The notes: generated by a model not told the origin, from the letters alone. A DNA stretch of 64,000 bases from Clostridium ihumii AP5 (GCF_000612845.1 NZ_CCAT010000004.1:1-64000), one strand, 5' to 3'. Positions 18,797 to 28,247 are shown, counted from the stretch's first letter. A program made the numbers and translations.

Positions 18797-19889
18797 TTTT
18801 TTGCCCCCCTTTACTTTTAAATAAATTTATAAAATAGGAAACAAATATAACTACTACCAGTGAAATTCCAAATGCAATTTTTGCAGGTCCTATTTTAACA
18901 GTGTAAAGTTCTGCCATACTTTGAGGGTATAATGCTAAAATATAAATTATAGGAACATAAATTATAGATGATATTCTTATATCTTCTATATTGAATACTT
19001 TAGTAATTATATGAGTTGAGAAATAATAACTTCCTGTAAATGTGGTGTAATAAAACAACACCCATAAAGCCATAACGATCCCATCCCATCTTTCTAATAC
19101 ACCACTTCTTATATTTATAGATCGAAGCATTGTAATAGTTGGAAATATTTTATTAGCCGCTTGACTTGCTGATAATGTTGCAATAACAAACATTATTGTT
19201 ACTGTATAAAAAACTCCAACAAATAAACTACTCCTTCTTATTATCCGATTTATGTTTTCCTTTTTCTTAACATAAGGAAATAATATAAATGCAATACAAA
19301 ATCCACTAAGCAAAAAGAACAATTCCATTACAGCTTGAGCATATTGAATAGGACTATGAGTAAACACCGGTAGCAATCTTCCAATTTTTGCATTTGGTAT
19401 ATTTAGCAATAATATTACACTTACAGGTATAAACATAATAGGAAAAGTAATTTCATTAAAATAAACTAAATTTTTAAGTCCACCCTTTACTAAATAAACT
19501 CCCATGAAAACTAATACTACTATTATTATTTCAATTTTAGTTTTAGGTAATAAGTATATTTTAATAACATCAGCAAAAGCTCTTAACGACATAGATAATA
19601 TTACTATCATTGAAACAGAGTATACTATTGATATTATATTTCCTATAACCTTTCCATATGTATTCTTAAGAACTGTTACTATATCTTCATAATTATTCAT
19701 TTTTAAAATACTATGTATCATATAAAGAATTAATAATAGAACTATTGTCATCAAAATACTAGCTAAATAACTTTCTTCACCAATTAATCTTGCTACGAAT
19801 GAAGGTCCATAAAATAGTCCTATACCTATCATAGTTACTACCAAACTTGTAAATAGACCATAATCCTTTATAAAATATTTTTCTTTCAT
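18771..19889 (-). CDS. gerKB: Endospore germination permease (B subunit)
   Basis: GerAB-type transporter-fold subunit that binds the germinant; 372 residues with about ten hydrophobic segments. It starts with the family's characteristic ...TSLVVTMIGIGLFYGP segment, has PYVKKKENINRI in a central loop, and belongs to the amino acid/polyamine/organocation superfamily. The ribosome-binding site GGAGGTTGTGAT precedes the ATG. It lies between the A and C genes, 20 nt after A, in the order A-B-C. Confidence 0.92.
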   Translation of the reverse strand: MKEKYFIKDYGLFTSLVVTMIGIGLFYGPSFVARLIGEESYLASILMTIVLLLILYMIHSILKMNNYEDIVTVLKNTYGKVIGNIISIVYSVSMIVILSMSLRAFADVIKIYLLPKTKIEIIIVVLVFMGVYLVKGGLKNLVYFNEITFPIMFIPVSVILLLNIPNAKIGRLLPVFTHSPIQYAQAVMELFFLLSGFCIAFILFPYVKKKENINRIIRRSSLFVGVFYTVTIMFVIATLSASQAANKIFPTITMLRSINIRSGVLERWDGIVMALWVLFYYTTFTGSYYFSTHIITKVFNIEDIRISSIIYVPIIYILALYPQSMAELYTVKIGPAKIAFGISLVVVIFVSYFINLFKSKGGQKNEVKKGSY

Positions 19890-19909
19890 ATCACAACCTC
19901 CATAGTTTC

Positions 19910-21379
19910 CTATCTTTGCCTAATTTTATCCCTAGTATGCATAAATTTAGGTCTATATTTAAATATTTTAAAAGGTAATCTAACATACATATCTTTCATA
20001 TCTGTAACAGATAAATTTACTGCCGGAGACAAATATGGTATTCCAAAACTTTCTAACCTAGTTAAATGTATTAACATGAATATTATCCCAACAACAATTC
20101 CATATAGTCCCCAAAATGAAGCCAAAATTATTAATAATATTCTAAAGTATGTAAATGCATGAGTAACTATATAATTAGGTATTAAAAATGTTGAAATAGT
20201 TGTAACGCCAAGAACTATTACCATAATAGGACTTGCAAGTCCTGCGCTTACTGCTGATTGTCCTATAATAAGACCACCAACTATACCAATAGTGGAACCT
20301 ATTGCTTTGGGAAGTTTTGTTATGGCTTCTACTAATAATACTAAACTAAATTCCATAAAAAGAACTTCTACATAAGCCGGAAACGGAACACCTTCTCTGC
20401 TTCTTGCCATTGCATATGCCAGTTTTGCCGGTATAATCGACGTATGAAATGAAGTTGCCGCTACATAAAATGCTGGCAATATAAGCGCTAACATTATAGC
20501 GAAAATTCTTATTATTCTAACCAAGCTTCCATTGATCCATCTATTATAGTAGTCATCTGGTGCTTGAAAAAAAGTTGCAAGTACAGTTGGAACTATAAGA
20601 ACAAACGGAGAATTATCAACTATTATTCCTATCCTTCCTTCATATAATGCAGCTGCCAACACATCAGGTCTTTCGGTACTTTGAACTTGAGGAAATGGAC
20701 TAAATTTATTTTCTTCTATATATTGTTCAACATAACCACTATCTAAAATAGCATCAATTTGTATTTTATCTAATCTCTCCTTGAGTTCTTTTAAAACATC
20801 TGGTTCAACTATATCTTGCATATATAATATAGCAACATCAGTTTTAGACCTAACTCCAATTTGCATAGCTTCAATTTTTAATCTTGTATCTCTAATTCTT
20901 CTTCTAAGTAATGCAGTATTAAATCTTATAGTCTCTGTAAACCCTTCTCTTGAACCTCTAATAGAAGATTCCCCTGATGGTTCTCCAACACCTCTGTTGG
21001 GCCATGACCTATTAGCTATAACACAACCATACGTACTTCCATCAGCAAACAATAATGTTTCTCCAGATAAAACAGCTAATATTCCATCGCTCATCTTATC
21101 AACATTTCTCATATCAGAAACAGTTATTATCTTCTCTTTGATGTCACTTAATCCATTTAAACAAGCTTTTCCACCCATTATAGGCTTTAATAAGAAATCA
21201 TTTAATAGTTCTTTATCTGCCATACCATCGATATATATAAGTCCAAATTTCTTATTTCCTGCCACAAACTCTCGAAAAACTACATCCGAATCATTTTCAA
21301 GTAGTTTTTTTGCATAATCCATATTTTTCTTTGCACTATCATATATAGTTTCATGTATGTGTTCATATCTACTTTCCAA
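19910..21379 (-). CDS. gerKA: Spore germination receptor A subunit (GerA family)
   Basis: A subunit of a germinant receptor, 489 residues. A large N-terminal cytosolic domain (about 1-285) is followed by about five membrane helices. Strong family signatures are ANRSWPNRGVGEPSGESSIRGSREGF (near 130), EGRIGIIVDNSPFVLIVPT (near 245), and FQAPDDYY. Translation starts at a TTG (21379), 6 nt after GGAGGGAG; an upstream ATG lies inside this site. It is the second gene of a four-gene operon with a small membrane protein first. Confidence 0.93.
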   Translation of the reverse strand: MESRYEHIHETIYDSAKKNMDYAKKLLENDSDVVFREFVAGNKKFGLIYIDGMADKELLNDFLLKPIMGGKACLNGLSDIKEKIITVSDMRNVDKMSDGILAVLSGETLLFADGSTYGCVIANRSWPNRGVGEPSGESSIRGSREGFTETIRFNTALLRRRIRDTRLKIEAMQIGVRSKTDVAILYMQDIVEPDVLKELKERLDKIQIDAILDSGYVEQYIEENKFSPFPQVQSTERPDVLAAALYEGRIGIIVDNSPFVLIVPTVLATFFQAPDDYYNRWINGSLVRIIRIFAIMLALILPAFYVAATSFHTSIIPAKLAYAMARSREGVPFPAYVEVLFMEFSLVLLVEAITKLPKAIGSTIGIVGGLIIGQSAVSAGLASPIMVIVLGVTTISTFLIPNYIVTHAFTYFRILLIILASFWGLYGIVVGIIFMLIHLTRLESFGIPYLSPAVNLSVTDMKDMYVRLPFKIFKYRPKFMHTRDKIRQR

Positions 21380-21402
21380 AATATTCTCCCTCCATATAAA
21401 CC

Positions 21403-21600
21403 TTATACTATAAAAATTGTTCTAACTATAAACATTACTATTGTAATTAAAACAACAACCCCATTTATAATTTTTGATTCTTTATATGCCTTCATCTTAT
21501 TTTGATTTTTAAAATAGTTTGCATCTAAAAAAAAGCCTACCATTCCAATCAAAACAACTAACATCAATAAATATCCATCACAAGCTGTTATTATCCTCAA
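21403..21600 (-). CDS. Small two-helix membrane protein of the ger operon
   Basis: Protein of about 65 residues with two membrane helices (about 10-28 and 46-62), joined by a basic loop with YFKNQNKMKAYKESK. It has no recognised domain. It lies 23 nt upstream of the receptor A gene on the same strand. Small 2-TM proteins, called D proteins, are known in Bacillus germinant receptor operons and tune germination; this may be such a protein, by inference from size and context. The start is either a GTG at 21609 or, more likely, a TTG at 21600 with GAGGTG 6 nt before it. Confidence 0.65.
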   Translation of the reverse strand: MRIITACDGYLLMLVVLIGMVGFFLDANYFKNQNKMKAYKESKIINGVVVLITIVMFIVRTIFIV

Positions 21601-21675
21601 AAAAATCACCTCTATTCTCTAGGTTACAGTTTATTGTTTGCAATATTCTTATTCTATATTCAAGATAATAAAAAA

Positions 21676-21711
21676 AGAGAGTAAATAGCTTCTCAAATCC
21701 ACTTACTCTCT
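21676..21711 (-). terminator. Terminator of ispE
   Basis: AGAGAGTAA / TTACTCTCT hairpin followed by seven T residues on the minus strand. Confidence 0.9.
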
Positions 21712-21722
21712 TAGAAATCATA

Positions 21723-22565
21723 TTATATTGTTTTAGTTATATAACATTTATCATATTTTTCTTTTACAACTTCATAGTACTCTTCAGCTTTTTTGTCATC
21801 ATCAAAAAATCCAAACACTGTAGGACCACTTCCACTCATCATAGATCCAATAGCTCCATACTCTATCATTTGTTCTTTTATCTTTCTTATTACTGGATAT
21901 TCCTTTATAGTTACATTTTCTAGTACATTCCTCATGTTATTGCATACATACATTAAGTCATCACTCTTTATTGCACCTATTAATTCTTTTGTTTTAGGAT
22001 GTTTATGTATTTTATTTATATCTATGTTCTTATATACCCATACAGTTGAAACTCCAAAATTAGGTTTAACCACTACAAGTGTTTTTCCCTTAAAAGATTT
22101 TAATGGTGTTACAACTTCTCCAATGCCTTCACAAAGAGCTGTTCCCCCTAATATACAATAAGGAACATCAGCACCTATTTGAAGTCCTAGTTTCATTAAT
22201 TCTTCATCTGTAACATCATTTTTAAACATATCTCTCATGCACTTTAAAGTTACAGCTGCATCAGCACTTCCCCCTGCCATTCCAGCCGCAACTGGAATAT
22301 TTTTAACAACACTTACCTCAATTCCACTTTTTATATCATAGGTTTTAAAGAATAAATCTATAGCTTTATAAATTAGGTTGTTCTTATTTAATGGGATTTT
22401 TCCCCCATCACAATTTATCTTAATTCCTTCATTACAAATCTTAAATTCTAATTCATCATATATATCAACATTTTGCATAATCATTTCTAAAAGATGATAT
22501 CCATCTTCTCTTTTTCCAACTACATCTAAAGATAAATTAATCTTTGCATATGCTTTAGCTTTCAT
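21723..22565 (-). CDS. ispE: 4-diphosphocytidyl-2-C-methyl-D-erythritol kinase
   Basis: GHMP kinase of the non-mevalonate (MEP) isoprenoid pathway; 280 residues. The N-terminus AYAKINLSLDVVGKREDGYH is family-typical. The GHMP ATP loop appears as PVAAGMAGGSADAA (about residues 90-103), and the C-terminal motif is SGSGPTVFGFF. The gene near yabG and veg matches Bacillus yabG-veg-sspF-ispE. A strong AAGGTGGTG site precedes the ATG. Confidence 0.96.
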   Translation of the reverse strand: MKAKAYAKINLSLDVVGKREDGYHLLEMIMQNVDIYDELEFKICNEGIKINCDGGKIPLNKNNLIYKAIDLFFKTYDIKSGIEVSVVKNIPVAAGMAGGSADAAVTLKCMRDMFKNDVTDEELMKLGLQIGADVPYCILGGTALCEGIGEVVTPLKSFKGKTLVVVKPNFGVSTVWVYKNIDINKIHKHPKTKELIGAIKSDDLMYVCNNMRNVLENVTIKEYPVIRKIKEQMIEYGAIGSMMSGSGPTVFGFFDDDKKAEEYYEVVKEKYDKCYITKTI

Positions 22566-22617
22566 AAAGTCACCACCTTTTTAGTTTTATATTTAGTATA
22601 TCAAATTTTTTTATAAT

Positions 22618-22658
22618 AAAAAATGGATAGATTTAATTATAAAAACTATCCATTTTAA
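22618..22658 (-). terminator. Terminator of S41 protease gene
   Basis: AAAATGGATAG / CTATCCATTTT inverted repeat downstream of the stop codon, between this gene and ispE. Confidence 0.75.
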
Positions 22659-22678
22659 AATAACATCTTTACAATAGT

Positions 22679-24232
22679 TTATTTTTTAGGTTTATTAAGA
22701 TTGTAATGTTTTATAAGCTGTCTTACTCTTGTTAATGCATCATTAGATTCTATTACTATATCTGGTTGAAAACCAGTTAATTCAAAATCATCATAATATG
22801 GTGGTATATATAACTCATTTCCAAGTCCAACTGTTATATCTGAATTTTTTAATTTATAATAGTACATATTTGCACAAGTAAGCAAGCCACTAGTATTTGT
22901 TCCAACAAATACTACATTATCTAAATTCATAAGTTCTTCAACAAAACACTCTCCTGCCGATGCTGTATCCTTATCAATAAGTACAAATAATAAGTTATCA
23001 TTTGAAATTTTTTCTAAATTTTTTCCTTCTAATCGTGTTTCATTATCTTCAATATAATTACCATCTATTCCCGTAAATTCTTTATACACTTTTTTTATAA
23101 GGCTACTATTTAAATAATATGAAGCACCTCTTAACCCAACAGTATGATTAGTATAATTTTTAATCCATTGTACACCTGCCTCCAGTCTTCCTCCTCGGTT
23201 TCCCCTAAGGTCTATTATTCCACATGGATAATCTTTCATTTTTAATGCAGATTCTGAAAATTCATTTTGACTAGTGCCACCAATTGTATTTTCATACATT
23301 GCATTTATCTTTACAACTGGAATATCATCTTCTAAAAAGTATTCAAACACTTCTTCATTTTGAATAGTGCATGGTGATAAATTTAATCTTATCTTTTCAT
23401 TTAATTCTTTTTTATTTTCCAAAAAAGTTATATTTACATCAATAACATACTCATTACACATTTCATTTATTATAACTATTCTATAAGTTAATTTTCCATC
23501 TTCATTAATACTATATTTTATATATTTATCTATATTTTCATCATCATTTATACTTTTTATATATCTTTTATTATTATCTGCTAACTTATAATAACCATTC
23601 TCATCCTTTAAAAATTCCTCATTTGACATGTAATATACTTTATAGGTATTTTTCTTTAAACTCCTATCACTAGATTGATTTTGAGAAATATAAAAATGAC
23701 CATCTTTTATAAACAGCAAATTTTGAGTTAATATGTTATTAAAATCTCTACACATAATTTTTTCTTTTCCATCTAACTCCTTAAGCACACTTTCCTTTGC
23801 TTTTTGAAAAACTTCCTCTCCACCAAAATACCCATAAGCACCATATCCATACTTAAATAAATTAAACATTCTATTCACATCATCTTTGGCTTCATCATAA
23901 GTTAAAATTTTATTTTCATCATATTCATCTTCTAGTGATACTATCATATTTTCCTGATACCGTTTCTTATCTACTTCAACAAACTCCTTGATTTCGTCAT
24001 CAGTAAATGTATCCTCCTCATTTTTTAACCAATTTATTTGTTCTTGTTTTATTTTAGTTTGTATACTGCCCACTTTATCTCTTTCTAAACTTACGGAATT
24101 TAAAAATCCATTAAACTCATCTTTCTTCTTATCTGCATAAGAAACTCTTCTTGCAAAAACCCCACATAATATACATGCTATAATTATTATAAACACCGCA
24201 ACAATCAAGATTTTTCTTTGTCTTGACTTCAT
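22679..24232 (-). CDS. Membrane-anchored S41 family peptidase
   Basis: A 517-residue protein with one N-terminal membrane helix (about 8-28), a long helical region, and a C-terminal S41 (tail-specific protease) domain. Visible are IIDLRGNRGG (oxyanion strand, about 355-364), the nucleophile motif DTASAGE (Ser near 428) and a late TGFQPDIVI. No PDZ domain is seen in the middle, which is replaced by a mixed domain. The exported domain presumably faces the outside of the membrane; its substrate is unknown. It has its own terminator, and its neighbours are spore genes, but a spore role is only inference. Confidence 0.85.
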   Translation of the reverse strand: MKSRQRKILIVAVFIIIIACILCGVFARRVSYADKKKDEFNGFLNSVSLERDKVGSIQTKIKQEQINWLKNEEDTFTDDEIKEFVEVDKKRYQENMIVSLEDEYDENKILTYDEAKDDVNRMFNLFKYGYGAYGYFGGEEVFQKAKESVLKELDGKEKIMCRDFNNILTQNLLFIKDGHFYISQNQSSDRSLKKNTYKVYYMSNEEFLKDENGYYKLADNNKRYIKSINDDENIDKYIKYSINEDGKLTYRIVIINEMCNEYVIDVNITFLENKKELNEKIRLNLSPCTIQNEEVFEYFLEDDIPVVKINAMYENTIGGTSQNEFSESALKMKDYPCGIIDLRGNRGGRLEAGVQWIKNYTNHTVGLRGASYYLNSSLIKKVYKEFTGIDGNYIEDNETRLEGKNLEKISNDNLLFVLIDKDTASAGECFVEELMNLDNVVFVGTNTSGLLTCANMYYYKLKNSDITVGLGNELYIPPYYDDFELTGFQPDIVIESNDALTRVRQLIKHYNLNKPKK

Positions 24233-24449
24233 ATAGCACTCCCCCTTTTATATTATTTAAATTTATTATACATAAGTATATATTATCATTTTTAAACATT
24301 TTTTACATTTAATTCTTAACTTCAAGTAATTTCATACCTAAAATTCAATGTTTCAAAATTTTGTAAGAACTTTACATTAAAAACAAATATTTTTCATCTT
24401 ATTCCTGCTTAAATTTAAAGCCAAATTCAGTTTTACATATATTTATGCA

Positions 24450-24486
24450 TAAAAAAGATATCTAGAAATTCTAGATACCTTTAAAA
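24450..24486 (-). terminator. Terminator of DUF3794 gene
   Basis: Hairpin AGGTATCTAGA / TCTAGATATCT (one mismatch) with T-run on the minus strand. Confidence 0.8.
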
Positions 24487-24488
24487 CC

Positions 24489-26045
24489 TTATATAACTGC
24501 TCTACCTGGGATTATTAGTTTATCCATAGGTTTTATGTCACCTTCATCATTTATTTGGTTTATCTCCATTATTTGTTCTTTAGTTGTATAATATTTTTTA
24601 CATATCTTCCACAAGTTATCATCTTTTTGAACTACATATATAGTTACACTAGCATTTTTCTTTGGCAACTCTCCCTCATCAGGAAGCATCTCTACTAAGA
24701 ATTTTTGTTTAGTTATATATGAAACTTTTCCATATCCTCTTACTATAGCTCTTATGCACACATTCCCTGCTTCTACTGATGCTTCTATCATTTCAAGATA
24801 CATTTTGCACATACACATCATATCAATTTTAGCACCATCTATATCTATGCTTGTAGAGAATGGTATTTCATCGCTTGTACAAGATACATATTCTTTATCA
24901 TTCTCTGTTGTATATAATACATCAGCTTTTAAAACTCCCTCTACAACTATTTTATTATCTACAAGTTTCTTATCTGTTATATTTACATCACCTGTAGCCA
25001 TAATTATTTTAGAAGGCTTTTCACCATCTACTTCTATATCACCTTTAACTAATACTTCTGTTTGGTTTGAACCTTGCATTACATTCATTTCAAATTCTTC
25101 TTTATCCATTGTTAATATTTTATTTGGTGAATATGCATCTTCTATCATTTCTATTTCATCTTTGCACATAACGTTTGTGTAAGTTTTAACTAAAAATTCT
25201 ACATCTAATATTCTATTTTCACCCATATCATCTTCTTTTACTTCACATTCAAAAGGATATACTAAAAAATCTGTATTATGTTCCATATTGCTCTTTATAC
25301 TATCTATGTCTACTTCCTTAGTTATTGGAACATTCTCATTTATACATATAATCTCTCTAGTATTTCTACCCTTATATAGTATTTGAATATTAGCATTACA
25401 ATCTATACTCATACCGCCATCATAAAGTCTTATATCTTTTTTTCCTATAGTCACGAAATATTTTATTATTTTACCAACTTCAGGTTTATCCATATCAATT
25501 TTTATTTCTGTTTTACCAGTTATCTCATTTTCAAAATTACCAACAACTTTATCAACTACCATTGGTTTCTTTAAAAATTGTATTTCATCATCTCCGTCTA
25601 CTTCCTTCACTATTTCAAAGCTATTCTTCTTAACAATATCACAACTAAAATTTGCTATACCTTGTATACAAATCTTTCTTTCATTAACTATTAAACATTG
25701 AATATGTTCCATACTAACTTTTGCTTCACAATTCATATCATCAGTAGCATCTTCTGCATCAATTGTACTATTTAACTTTGTGCTATAACTCACAGAGTAT
25801 GCTTCTGTATTTTCTTCTTCTCTATTCATATATAACACATTAAATTTTATTTCACATTCAACCATAACCTTTCCATTCATAACTTCTTTATTTGTTATAA
25901 ATGGTTTTGCATCTAACATTAAAACGTCTATAACATCTGGAAGTGTATCTGGAATTACATACTCTTCTTTTATAACAACATCTTCAGACTTTTCCCCAAT
26001 TGATTGCTCATAGTCTATATTGTCTTTAATCAAATTCAAATCCAT
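24489..26045 (-). CDS. DUF3794 (SPOCS) and LysM domain protein
   Basis: Protein of 518 residues, built of three DUF3794/SPOCS-like beta domains (about 35-130, 180-280 and 325-425) and a C-terminal LysM motif (about 465-515: VVQKDDNLWKICKKYYTT ... LIIPGR). The SPOCS domain is typical of clostridial spore coat and related proteins, and LysM binds peptidoglycan, so it probably anchors to the spore cortex or coat interface. There is no signal peptide, as expected for a mother-cell coat protein. It occupies the place of sspF in the Bacillus veg region. It ends at its own terminator. Confidence 0.88.
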   Translation of the reverse strand: MDLNLIKDNIDYEQSIGEKSEDVVIKEEYVIPDTLPDVIDVLMLDAKPFITNKEVMNGKVMVECEIKFNVLYMNREEENTEAYSVSYSTKLNSTIDAEDATDDMNCEAKVSMEHIQCLIVNERKICIQGIANFSCDIVKKNSFEIVKEVDGDDEIQFLKKPMVVDKVVGNFENEITGKTEIKIDMDKPEVGKIIKYFVTIGKKDIRLYDGGMSIDCNANIQILYKGRNTREIICINENVPITKEVDIDSIKSNMEHNTDFLVYPFECEVKEDDMGENRILDVEFLVKTYTNVMCKDEIEMIEDAYSPNKILTMDKEEFEMNVMQGSNQTEVLVKGDIEVDGEKPSKIIMATGDVNITDKKLVDNKIVVEGVLKADVLYTTENDKEYVSCTSDEIPFSTSIDIDGAKIDMMCMCKMYLEMIEASVEAGNVCIRAIVRGYGKVSYITKQKFLVEMLPDEGELPKKNASVTIYVVQKDDNLWKICKKYYTTKEQIMEINQINDEGDIKPMDKLIIPGRAVI

Positions 26046-26349
26046 AAAAATAACCCTCCTCTTTAATCTTAAGTATATCTTTGAAATAATATTATGTTGC
26101 TCTTTTAATTTTTATGAGTATATGTACATTTATAATTAATTAGATGTAAATATATTTTACAACCGTTAATTGTAAGCTTATTAAAGTTTAAAATTTATAA
26201 CACATTTTTATATACTCATAATTAAATAATAACATTCTTATCTATTTCTAAAATATACCTTAAATACCTACTAATAATTTATATAATCTATCCTGAAGAA
26301 TTATTCCTATATTTTATTTTTTGTTTAAATAATTTTTTTGAAAATATTG
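26046..26349. other. Divergent intergenic region
   Basis: AT-rich DNA between the DUF3794 gene (minus) and the small RNA promoter (plus). No gene or repeat of the dispersed family is seen. It should hold the promoter of the DUF3794 gene. Confidence 0.4.
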
Positions 26350-26378
26350 TTGACTTTTGTCGATAATTGTTATATTAT
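26350..26378 (+). promoter_or_regulatory. Promoter of small RNA
   Basis: TTGACT (26350-26355), 17-bp spacer, TATTAT (26373-26378) on the plus strand. It fits sigma-A. Confidence 0.7.
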
Positions 26379-26384
26379 AAAGAT

Positions 26385-26470
26385 GGTTATTGACCATATA
26401 ACCTCTCATAAATTCTCAATACCCTTTTATACCATAGCTGAAAGATGGATCCCCCATCTTTCATTTTTTT
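26385..26470 (+). ncRNA. Stand-alone small RNA candidate between DUF3794 gene and veg
   Basis: The predicted transcript of about 86 nt begins with a hairpin GGTTAT / ATAACC, has a mostly unpaired middle, and ends in a strong intrinsic terminator, GAAAGATGG ATCCC CCATCTTTC, followed by seven T. It has its own promoter and is convergent with veg, whose terminator follows at once, so it is not a leader of a gene. It has no ORF with a ribosome-binding site. I do not recognise a known RNA family. Confidence 0.65.
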
Positions 26471-26505
26471 ATTTTAAATATTTATTTTGCTTATATTTTA
26501 AAATA

Positions 26506-26545
26506 ATAAAAAAGGATACACTTAAATGTATCCTTTTTTTATGTC
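26506..26545 (-). terminator. Terminator of veg
   Basis: AAAAAAGGATACA / TGTATCCTTTTTT inverted repeat; it may serve both strands. Confidence 0.9.
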
Positions 26546-26551
26546 AATTTT

Positions 26552-26788
26552 CTAACTAGCAAATACTAATTGAACTGTTTTAGTTAAAACATCTGAATAA
26601 CTGTATGTAACAGTTCTATGAGCACAATTATCAAGTCTAATCACAAAGATGCTGTCATATGCTTTTTCTAGTACTCCGTCATTTATTAGGATTTTTCTCC
26701 TGCCACCATTAGCCTTTAACGTTACTTTTTGGCCTACATGCATTTCAATATCTTCCCTAATTGAAAGCAACACATTTCTTTTTTGCAT
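26552..26788 (-). CDS. veg: Veg family protein
   Basis: Small basic protein of 78 residues of the Veg family (DUF1021), which in Bacillus stimulates biofilm formation. The fold is a small beta-barrel. The motifs IREDIEMHVGQKVTLKANGGRRK and YSYSDVLTKTVQL are typical. A GTG three codons upstream overlaps the AAGGTG ribosome-binding site; the ATG at 26788 is used. It lies downstream of yabG on the same strand, as in Bacillus. It is preceded by a 395-bp gap, so it has its own promoter. Confidence 0.93.
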   Translation of the reverse strand: MQKRNVLLSIREDIEMHVGQKVTLKANGGRRKILINDGVLEKAYDSIFVIRLDNCAHRTVTYSYSDVLTKTVQLVFAS

Positions 26789-27087
26789 GTGAAACACCTT
26801 CTTTCATTATATATTATATAATAAACACCAACTAATATCAACTTAAAATTTTTATTTTATTATTTATTTGATAAAATGTCAATATTAGATTTGGGGTATA
26901 TTTCTTTAAAATTTGTTATTAAATAGGATATTTTCTTGGTTTTAATATGAAATTCTTCAACTTGTAAAATATTTATCAAACAATACTGAGGTTAGTATGT
27001 GTGTATAAGTAATTTTCTATACATATTATATATATGTTTTCACTTTGTTAACATTCCTATTTGCAAAACTAATTTTATTTGTAAAAA
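26789..27087. other. Intergenic region yabG / veg
   Basis: AT-rich, with no gene. The veg promoter must lie here, but no single pair of hexamers stands out. Confidence 0.4.
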
Positions 27088-27145
27088 ATAATAGATAATG
27101 AATACTAATTAACCTATAAAAGTATTATTCATTATCTATAATTTT
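27088..27145 (-). terminator. Terminator of yabG
   Basis: Long inverted repeat with arms ATAGATAATGAATA and TATTCATTATCTAT, followed by a T-run on the minus strand. Confidence 0.8.
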
Positions 27146-27183
27146 AAAGTATTATTTACAAAATAAATAAATTAATTTAATTT

Positions 27184-28086
27184 CTATATGAATTGTGATT
27201 TTGGATATCCCTCTCTATATTTTCCTCTTGTCTGTAAACCTCCAACCCCTCTTATTCCAGTTATGCTATTTTCAAGTGCATCTTGTATATTAACTACTTC
27301 ATCAATACCTGCATATGCTATTTTTTCACATATAAGTACTGGATCTAAACAATGTATTAATATTCTATCAGGTGAACTTGCAAAATTAGCACCAGCATCT
27401 AAAAGAGCTTCATAGCAAGACTGACACGCACCTGCAAATATAACAAGTTCATCATAACTTGACTTATATGCTCTCAAAATGGAAACTGCATCTACAAAGT
27501 ATTTAGAATTTCTATATTCATTTAAATCCATATAATTTGATATATTTTTATTCATTCCATCATGACCAGTTATAACTACTATATCAGGATTAACTTCTTT
27601 TACTAAATCTAATATTTTTTCTGGCTGTTCTCTTTCAGTTATCACTTTTCCAACTGCATCTATGGAAAGTTCTTTATATGTCTTCAAACATATATCTACA
27701 TAATTTGCATCACTATCAACATGAAGTATCCTTCCAGGCCTACCGAAAAATAATTCCTTCTTATCTATCTGATTTTTGTTTTTTTTTACGTAATCATAAT
27801 AAGAACTGTCTAGAACTTCTGCTGACTCTCCTCTGTATTGTGATCCCCTACTATTAATAACCTTTTTCAAGCAATTATTCACTTTTTTATTAAAAATTTT
27901 GTCCACTGCACCTTGTCTATTTCCTGTAAGTAACTCTAAATCTTCTTCTGTTGCATCAGCTTCAATACGTATATTTAAACCTTGTATTATATAAACTTCT
28001 TTGCCCTCTTCTTCTTTTATATCTATTATTTTAAAAGCAATGTCTCCATCATAAGACTTTCTAGTAACAATATCACCTATTTTCAC
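27184..28086 (-). CDS. yabG: Sporulation-specific cysteine protease YabG
   Basis: Mother-cell protease that processes spore coat proteins (and, in Clostridioides, germination factors). The protein has 300 residues. An N-terminal SH3-like barrel begins IGDIVTRKSYDGDIAF. The catalytic part carries GRPGRILHVDSD (about 115-126), VVITGHDGMN with the His (about 180), and IFAGACQSCYEALLDAGANFASSPDR with the Cys (about 225). The family is complete and the key residues are intact. The upstream region shows a sigma-K-like promoter. Next gene downstream is veg, as in Bacillus. Confidence 0.95.
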   Translation of the reverse strand: MKIGDIVTRKSYDGDIAFKIIDIKEEEGKEVYIIQGLNIRIEADATEEDLELLTGNRQGAVDKIFNKKVNNCLKKVINSRGSQYRGESAEVLDSSYYDYVKKNKNQIDKKELFFGRPGRILHVDSDANYVDICLKTYKELSIDAVGKVITEREQPEKILDLVKEVNPDIVVITGHDGMNKNISNYMDLNEYRNSKYFVDAVSILRAYKSSYDELVIFAGACQSCYEALLDAGANFASSPDRILIHCLDPVLICEKIAYAGIDEVVNIQDALENSITGIRGVGGLQTRGKYREGYPKSQFI

Positions 28087-28117
28087 TTTTAACCCCTCTA
28101 CTATATAGCTTTAATAA

Positions 28118-28145
28118 CATTTTATGACATTCTACCACTTATTGT
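28118..28145 (-). promoter_or_regulatory. Candidate sigma-K promoter of yabG
   Basis: On the minus strand AC, 17 bp, CATAAAATG (28126-28118) resembles the sigma-K consensus AC-N16/17-CATANNNTA with one mismatch. The -35 falls in the GGAACAA end of a dispersed repeat fragment. Confidence 0.5.
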
Positions 28146-28200
28146 TCCAAACTCGAAATCTAAAATTGAATTATCTTACTTACTGCTAATTTAAAATTTA
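28141..28200 (+). repeat. Truncated copy of the dispersed repeat (left end)
   Basis: TTGTTCCAAACTCGAAATCTAAA matches the left end of copy B (GGTTCCAAACTCAAATTTAAA) and then diverges. Confidence 0.45.
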
Positions 28201-28247
28201 AAGACTCTAGGTTAAATCTTTAAATTTATATATAAAAAAGATACTAG

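Noticed and set aside
26338-26559. 73-codon plus-strand ORF near veg
   Set aside because: Begins before the promoter at 26350, crosses the small RNA terminator and the veg terminator, and has no ribosome-binding site.
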